From: Opitutaceae bacterium
Lineage (GTDB): Bacteria > Verrucomicrobiota > Verrucomicrobiia > Opitutales > Opitutaceae
NCBI GenBank assembly: GCA_003168315.1
Contig: PMSP01000142.1
Span: 1-9,473 of the forward strand
Reading direction: 5' to 3'
Length of the DNA stretch: 9,473 nucleotides
The translations under genes and the position numbers were made by a program. Positions 6,572-9,473 of this stretch are shown piece by piece. The notes below the pieces were generated by a model that saw only the letters and a list, made by a program, of their open reading frames with translations, did not search any database and was not told where the DNA came from. Position 1 is the first letter of the stretch; every line of letters starts with the position of its first letter.

Positions 6572-7330
6572 ATGGGAGTCAGCAATCACACCATGACTCC
6601 TCTTAGGATAACTGTATGGGGCGAAAATGTCCATGAGCACACGAGTGCCAAGGTCAAATCGGTCTATCCGGACGGGATGCACGCGGCGATCGCCTCGGGC
6701 CTGAGGAAGTTCCTGCCCTCCGCAAGAGTGGCGACGGCGACCCTCCAGGAGCCCGAGCACGGGCTCACCGCCGAAAGGCTGGCGGAGACCGACGTGCTGA
6801 CCTGGTGGGGGCACAAGGCGCACGACCTCGTGGGCGACGAGGTGGTCCGGCGCGTGCAGGCCCGGGTGCTCGAGGGGATGGGGCTCATCGTCCTGCACTC
6901 CGGCCACTACTCGAAGATCTTCAGGCAGCTCATGGGCACCACGTGCTCGCTCACCTGGCGGGAAGCCGACGAGCGCGAGCGCCTCTGGGTCTGCAATCCC
7001 GGCCACCCGATCGCAAGGGGGATCGACCGCTGCTTCGAGCTCCCGATGGAGGAGATGTACGGCGAGCCCTTCGCGGTCCCGGCGCCGGAGGAGCAGGTGT
7101 TCATCTCCTGGTTCGAGGGCGGCGAGGTGTTCCGGAGCGGCTGCTGCTGGCGCCGCGGCAACGGCAGCATCTTCTACTTCAGGCCCGGGCATGAGACCTA
7201 TCCCACCTATCACAACGAGGTCGTCCAGCGGGTGATCGCGAACGCGGCCGAGTGGGCCGCGCCCCGCGGCAGCTGGGTCGACTCCTGCCCGAACGTGAAG
7301 GTGCCCGCCGAGAAGATCTCGGCCAAGTAG
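6572..7330 (+). CDS. ThuA-domain protein (class I glutamine-amidotransferase-like fold)
   Basis: The 252-aa cytoplasmic protein belongs to the ThuA/trehalose-utilisation family, a class I amidotransferase-like fold whose members often occur with sugar-utilisation genes but whose biochemistry is poorly defined. Family blocks visible are RITVWGENVHEH at 12-23, a TWWGHKAHD segment at 77-85, the strand-turn GLIVLHSGHYSK at 104-115, CNPGHPIARGI at 141-151 and FRPGHETYPTYHN at 203-215. No amidotransferase Cys sits at the nucleophile elbow, where LHSGH is seen instead; this is usual for ThuA. There is no signal peptide. The start at 6572 follows a GGGG run; an in-frame ATG at 6593 (MTPLRIT) fits homolog N-termini better and would remove seven residues. 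The gene is divergent from the esterase (30 bp) and converges on the lipoprotein at 7337. Shared control with the esterase is an inference. Confidence 0.92.
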   Translation: MGVSNHTMTPLRITVWGENVHEHTSAKVKSVYPDGMHAAIASGLRKFLPSARVATATLQEPEHGLTAERLAETDVLTWWGHKAHDLVGDEVVRRVQARVLEGMGLIVLHSGHYSKIFRQLMGTTCSLTWREADERERLWVCNPGHPIARGIDRCFELPMEEMYGEPFAVPAPEEQVFISWFEGGEVFRSGCCWRRGNGSIFYFRPGHETYPTYHNEVVQRVIANAAEWAAPRGSWVDSCPNVKVPAEKISAK

Positions 7331-7336
7331 CGCGCC

Positions 7337-7828
7337 TCAGGAGCCCTTGTCGTTCCCCTTGGGGAAATTGAACTTCACGTCGCCATAGGCCGTCCCGCGG
7401 ACAACGACGCCCTTCAGCACTGCGTCAAACCGGGGCGTCGTCTTGAGCCAGTCCGCCTGGCCCTCGAAAAGCGACGTGTCGCCGACCGTTTCGCCGGTCT
7501 CGGGATTGGGCACGGCTGCCAGTGCCACATCGCGGGGAGTCCCGTCGACCGTCGCGGTGACGACGATCGTCGGCGATGAGGACCGCACGAAGTTCTCCAT
7601 CTCCCCGTCGAGGACGAAGGCCTGCAGCTTGCCCGTGGACTCGTCGAGGACGAGCTCAACGTGGTAGTCCTCGTCCCCCAGGACCACGGGGGTGCCACCG
7701 TGGGGAGGATGGTGATGGTGGGCCGGCGCCGGCCCGGGGCTGGCGGCGAGTGTCGGCGCCTTGGAGCAGCCGGTCGCGAGGGCGACCGGAATGACCAACC
7801 CAAGGATCACTGAGGTCCCCAGTCTCAT
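7337..7828 (-). CDS. Small His-rich predicted lipoprotein (uncharacterised)
   Basis: The 163-aa product starts with a hydrophobic signal (6-19) and lipobox ATGC, so C21 is the predicted lipid anchor. A Pro/Ala linker leads to AHHHHPPHGGTPVVLGDEDYH (36-56 region), then HVELVLDESTGKLQAFVLDG and a soluble beta-rich part with PNPETGETVGDTSLF. The HHHHPPHGG cluster could bind Cu, Ni or Zn. Similar PHGGT...LGDE..HLELVLD...TGKL.AYVLDGE proteins occur, in my recollection, in Verrucomicrobiota and Planctomycetes as uncharacterised lipoproteins, sometimes near metal-efflux genes; this needs a search. The ATG at 7828 is chosen because the signal peptide begins there and GGGACGAG precedes it. In-frame ATGs at 7843 and 7876 would put a polar, Cys-containing stretch before the signal. 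It converges with the ThuA gene across a 6-bp gap and no terminator is visible between them. Confidence 0.86.
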   Translation of the reverse strand: MRLGTSVILGLVIPVALATGCSKAPTLAASPGPAPAHHHHPPHGGTPVVLGDEDYHVELVLDESTGKLQAFVLDGEMENFVRSSSPTIVVTATVDGTPRDVALAAVPNPETGETVGDTSLFEGQADWLKTTPRFDAVLKGVVVRGTAYGDVKFNFPKGNDKGS

Positions 7829-7906
7829 TCTCGTCCCGCCCATCGAAGCACACTCGTGACGGCACGGGAACCACAAGTTTTCACAATTCGCCGGGCCCCC
7901 CTTTAT

Positions 7907-7919
7907 GCATTCTTAATGC
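7907..7919. promoter_or_regulatory. Short palindrome in the lipoprotein/kinase divergent region (candidate operator)
   Basis: GCATT-CTT-AATGC is a perfect 5-bp inverted repeat with a 3-nt gap in the AT-richest part of the 148-bp region 7829-7976. It sits about 80 bp from the lipoprotein start and 58 bp from the kinase start, a reasonable place for a regulator site. A weak -10-like TAGTAT (7962-7967) lies near the kinase start. The repeat is short enough to be chance. Confidence 0.2.
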
Positions 7920-7976
7920 CTTCCCGGTCCGATTTAACTAACCCCGCGGGCCGATCCAGCCTAGTATCCGCCCAAG

Positions 7977-9098
7977 ATGACTGAAGTCTCAGCCTTTGAC
8001 CGCGCGCTCGCCCGCCCCGGGAGCCTGGAGCCCGAAAAACAAAGGGACCCCCGCCCGCTGGCCGGGATCGCGTGCTGCATGGACCTGCCTGGCCGCGAGG
8101 ATCCTGGTCCGCCGCTCGAAGAGGAACTCCCTTCCGGCCACGTGCTCGACGGCAGGTTCATCCTTCGGGAGGCCATCGGCCGCAGCGGCATGGCGACAAT
8201 CTACCGGGCGGACGACAAGGCGACGGGAGGGGTGGTCGCCGTCAAGGTGCCGCTCCTGAAGATGGAGAGCGACCCGGTTTCGTACGGCCGCTTTCAGCGC
8301 GAGGAGAGGATAGGCTCCGCCCTCAGCGACCCGCTTCTCCTGCGCTTCATCCCGTCGGACGGCTCCAGGAGCCGTCCCTACATAGTGACCGAGCTGCTGG
8401 ATGGCTGCACGCTGGCGACCGTCATCCACCGCACGGGGCCGATCCCCGAGCGCGACGCCCTTAGGATAGCGAGCGTCGTCTGCGACGCGCTCGGCCACAT
8501 GCATTCCCGTCGCATGATCCACCGGGACCTGAAGCCCGGCAACATTATGATCTGCCGCGACCAGAGGCTCTGCCTCATGGATTTCGGGCTCGCGGCGGAA
8601 ATCGAATCGGGCAGCGGCCTTTTGGCCGGCTTCGTTCCCCTCTTCGGCACCCCCGAATACATGGCGCCGGAGCAGGTCCGCAACAAGCGCAACGACCAGC
8701 GCACGGACATCTACAGCCTGGGCGTGATCCTCTTCCAGATGCTGACGGGCGTCATCCCCTTCAAGTGCGAGGATCCCTGGGCCTCGGCCCAGATGCGCGT
8801 CACCGGCGACCCGGTTGCGCCGCGCTCGATCAATCCCAGCATAACCCCCGAGGCGGAGGAAATCGTGCTCCGGGCGATGCGCCGCAAACCAGGGGATCGC
8901 TACCAGGACGTGGAGGCCTTCCAGGCCGACCTCGACGAGCCCGGGCGCGTCCATGTGACGGGGTTGAGCAGCCGCCTTCAGGCTCCTCGGTTTCGGCTGA
9001 GCATCCAGGGCACACCCTTCCTTGTGGGCATAGGGATCGGGGTCGGATTCCTCCTTTTTCTTGTCGGGGTTTTCCTGGTCCTCACCCGTCACCACTAG
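7977..9098 (+). CDS. Hanks-type Ser/Thr protein kinase with a single C-terminal membrane helix
   Basis: This 373-aa kinase phosphorylates Ser/Thr on unknown partners. All catalytic elements are present: Gly-loop IGRSGMATIY (67-76), ATP-anchoring K90 in VAVK, a candidate alpha-C Glu at 109/110, the catalytic loop HRDLKPGN (182-189, D184 base, RD-type so likely activation-loop regulated), DFG at 202-204, GTPEYMAPEQ at 224-233, D244 in the TDIYSLG block and R308 in subdomain XI. The kinase domain spans about 61-320. Residues about 347-369 form one hydrophobic helix, after which only RHH and little else remain, so there is no PASTA, WD40 or other sensor domain outside the membrane. The first 50 or so residues are Pro/Glu-rich and probably disordered. 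The start at 7977 lacks a Shine-Dalgarno; ATG 8079 (residue 35) is an alternative. It is divergent from the lipoprotein, with a flavin monooxygenase gene 100 bp downstream. Confidence 0.95.
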   Translation: MTEVSAFDRALARPGSLEPEKQRDPRPLAGIACCMDLPGREDPGPPLEEELPSGHVLDGRFILREAIGRSGMATIYRADDKATGGVVAVKVPLLKMESDPVSYGRFQREERIGSALSDPLLLRFIPSDGSRSRPYIVTELLDGCTLATVIHRTGPIPERDALRIASVVCDALGHMHSRRMIHRDLKPGNIMICRDQRLCLMDFGLAAEIESGSGLLAGFVPLFGTPEYMAPEQVRNKRNDQRTDIYSLGVILFQMLTGVIPFKCEDPWASAQMRVTGDPVAPRSINPSITPEAEEIVLRAMRRKPGDRYQDVEAFQADLDEPGRVHVTGLSSRLQAPRFRLSIQGTPFLVGIGIGVGFLLFLVGVFLVLTRHH

Positions 9099-9099
9099 C

Positions 9100-9121
9100 C
9101 GTGGGGCCACCTTGCCCCGCG
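9100..9121 (+). other. GC-rich hairpin after the kinase stop, possible weak terminator
   Basis: CGTGGGGC and GCCCCGCG form an 8-bp stem with one wobble and a 6-nt loop, starting 2 nt after the kinase stop codon. No T-tract follows, so it is not a standard intrinsic terminator; it could stabilise the 3' end or mildly attenuate read-through into the next gene. The rest of 9122-9198 shows nothing distinctive. Confidence 0.28.
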
Positions 9122-9198
9122 CGCCCGCGCAGGACTGGGCATTCACGGGCAGTCACGAGGCGCTGGCAATTGGCGCGCTCTTGGGCAGGTTGTCTGCC

Positions 9199-9473
9199 AT
9201 GGTTCCGTTCTCCCTGCTCGACCTCGCTCCGATCGTGCAGGGCGGCACAGCCGCCCAGTCGCTGCAGCGCACCCTTGACCTGGCGCGGCACGCCGAGCGC
9301 CTGGGCTATCACCGCTACTGGCTGGCCGAGCACCACAGCATGCCGGGCATCGCGAGCGCGGCCACGGCGGTCGTGATCGGGCACGTCGCCGCCGCGACCT
9401 CCACGATCCGGGTGGGCTCGGGCGGCGTCATGCTCCCCAACCACGCCCCGCTCGTGATCGCCGAGCAGTTCGG
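9199..9473 (+). CDS. LLM-class flavin-dependent oxidoreductase, N-terminal part (MsnO8-like), cut by window edge
   Basis: The first 91 residues are visible of a luciferase-like monooxygenase that would use reduced flavin to oxidise an unknown substrate. The N-terminus FSLLDLAPIVQGGTAAQSL is the beta1-strand and following loop seen in this subgroup. It is followed by LDLARHAERLGYHRYWLAEHH (27-46 core), the segment MPGIASAATAVVIGHVAAAT and the strand RVGSGGVMLPNHAPLVIAEQF (71-91), all strongly conserved in the MsnO8-like LLM group. Full proteins are about 330 aa, so roughly three quarters lies beyond the window. The ATG at 9199 is preferred because homologs begin at this point and AGG lies 9 nt upstream. 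It is in the same orientation as the kinase, 100 bp downstream; co-transcription is possible but unproven. Confidence 0.93.
   Translation, partial: MVPFSLLDLAPIVQGGTAAQSLQRTLDLARHAERLGYHRYWLAEHHSMPGIASAATAVVIGHVAAATSTIRVGSGGVMLPNHAPLVIAEQF

Noticed and set aside
6542..7213. N-terminal extension of the esterase to 7213 (748 aa)
   Set aside because: The extension is antisense to the well-supported ThuA gene and would place the signal peptide internally.
7989..9146. A 385-aa minus-strand frame opposite the kinase
   Set aside because: The kinase strand has all catalytic motifs; the antisense translation shows no recognisable domain and is Arg/Ala/Asp-rich.
1..9473. Mobile elements, CRISPR repeats, tRNA or rRNA genes
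   Set aside because: No transposase, direct-repeat array, terminal inverted repeats or RNA-gene signatures were seen on either strand by reading.

Overview
The window is GC-rich, densely packed bacterial chromosomal DNA with strong G/C preference at third codon positions. That base composition also produces many long antisense shadow reading frames. The gene mix suggests a Gram-negative, possibly a Verrucomicrobiota-like (Opitutales-type) or similar environmental bacterium: a tripartite RND pump, several predicted lipoproteins, a secreted SGNH sialate O-acetylesterase-type enzyme, a ThuA-domain protein and a Hanks-type Ser/Thr kinase. The phylum is a weak inference from gene content only; there is no rRNA or marker gene here.

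Layout. (1) Positions 1-4261, minus strand: a multidrug-type RND efflux operon, with a periplasmic adaptor lipoprotein (3119-4261) followed 7 nt later by the inner-membrane RND permease (1-3111, running off the left edge just before its expected C-terminus). Any outer-membrane channel would lie beyond position 1. (2) Positions 4367-4914, plus strand, divergent from the pump: two small exported Cys-rich proteins. The first is 111 aa with a C-x2-C-x2-C-x2-C run; the second is 55 aa with eight Cys in its last 21 residues. The pair is closed by a strong intrinsic terminator at 4934-4968. (3) Positions 4967-6541, minus strand: an exported sialate O-acetylesterase-family esterase whose stop codon lies inside the terminator's T-tract. 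Only 30 bp separate its start from the divergent ThuA-domain gene (6572-7330, plus). (4) Positions 7337-7828, minus strand: a small His-rich lipoprotein, convergent with the ThuA gene (6-bp gap). (5) Positions 7977-9098, plus strand: a short Ser/Thr kinase ending in one transmembrane helix with no sensor domain. It is followed at 9199 by the start of an LLM-class flavin-dependent monooxygenase that runs off the right edge.

How the genes may work together. The pump genes form one clear unit. The Cys-rich pair and the His-rich lipoprotein are plausible envelope metal-binding or thiol-stress proteins, but the pump's own features are those of the drug (HAE1) class rather than the metal (HME) class, so a metal-resistance island is only a hypothesis. 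The esterase and the ThuA gene probably share a compact divergent control region and may serve carbohydrate use. The least-described part of the window is the 4367-4914 Cys-rich locus; no phage, IS, CRISPR, tRNA or rRNA was seen.
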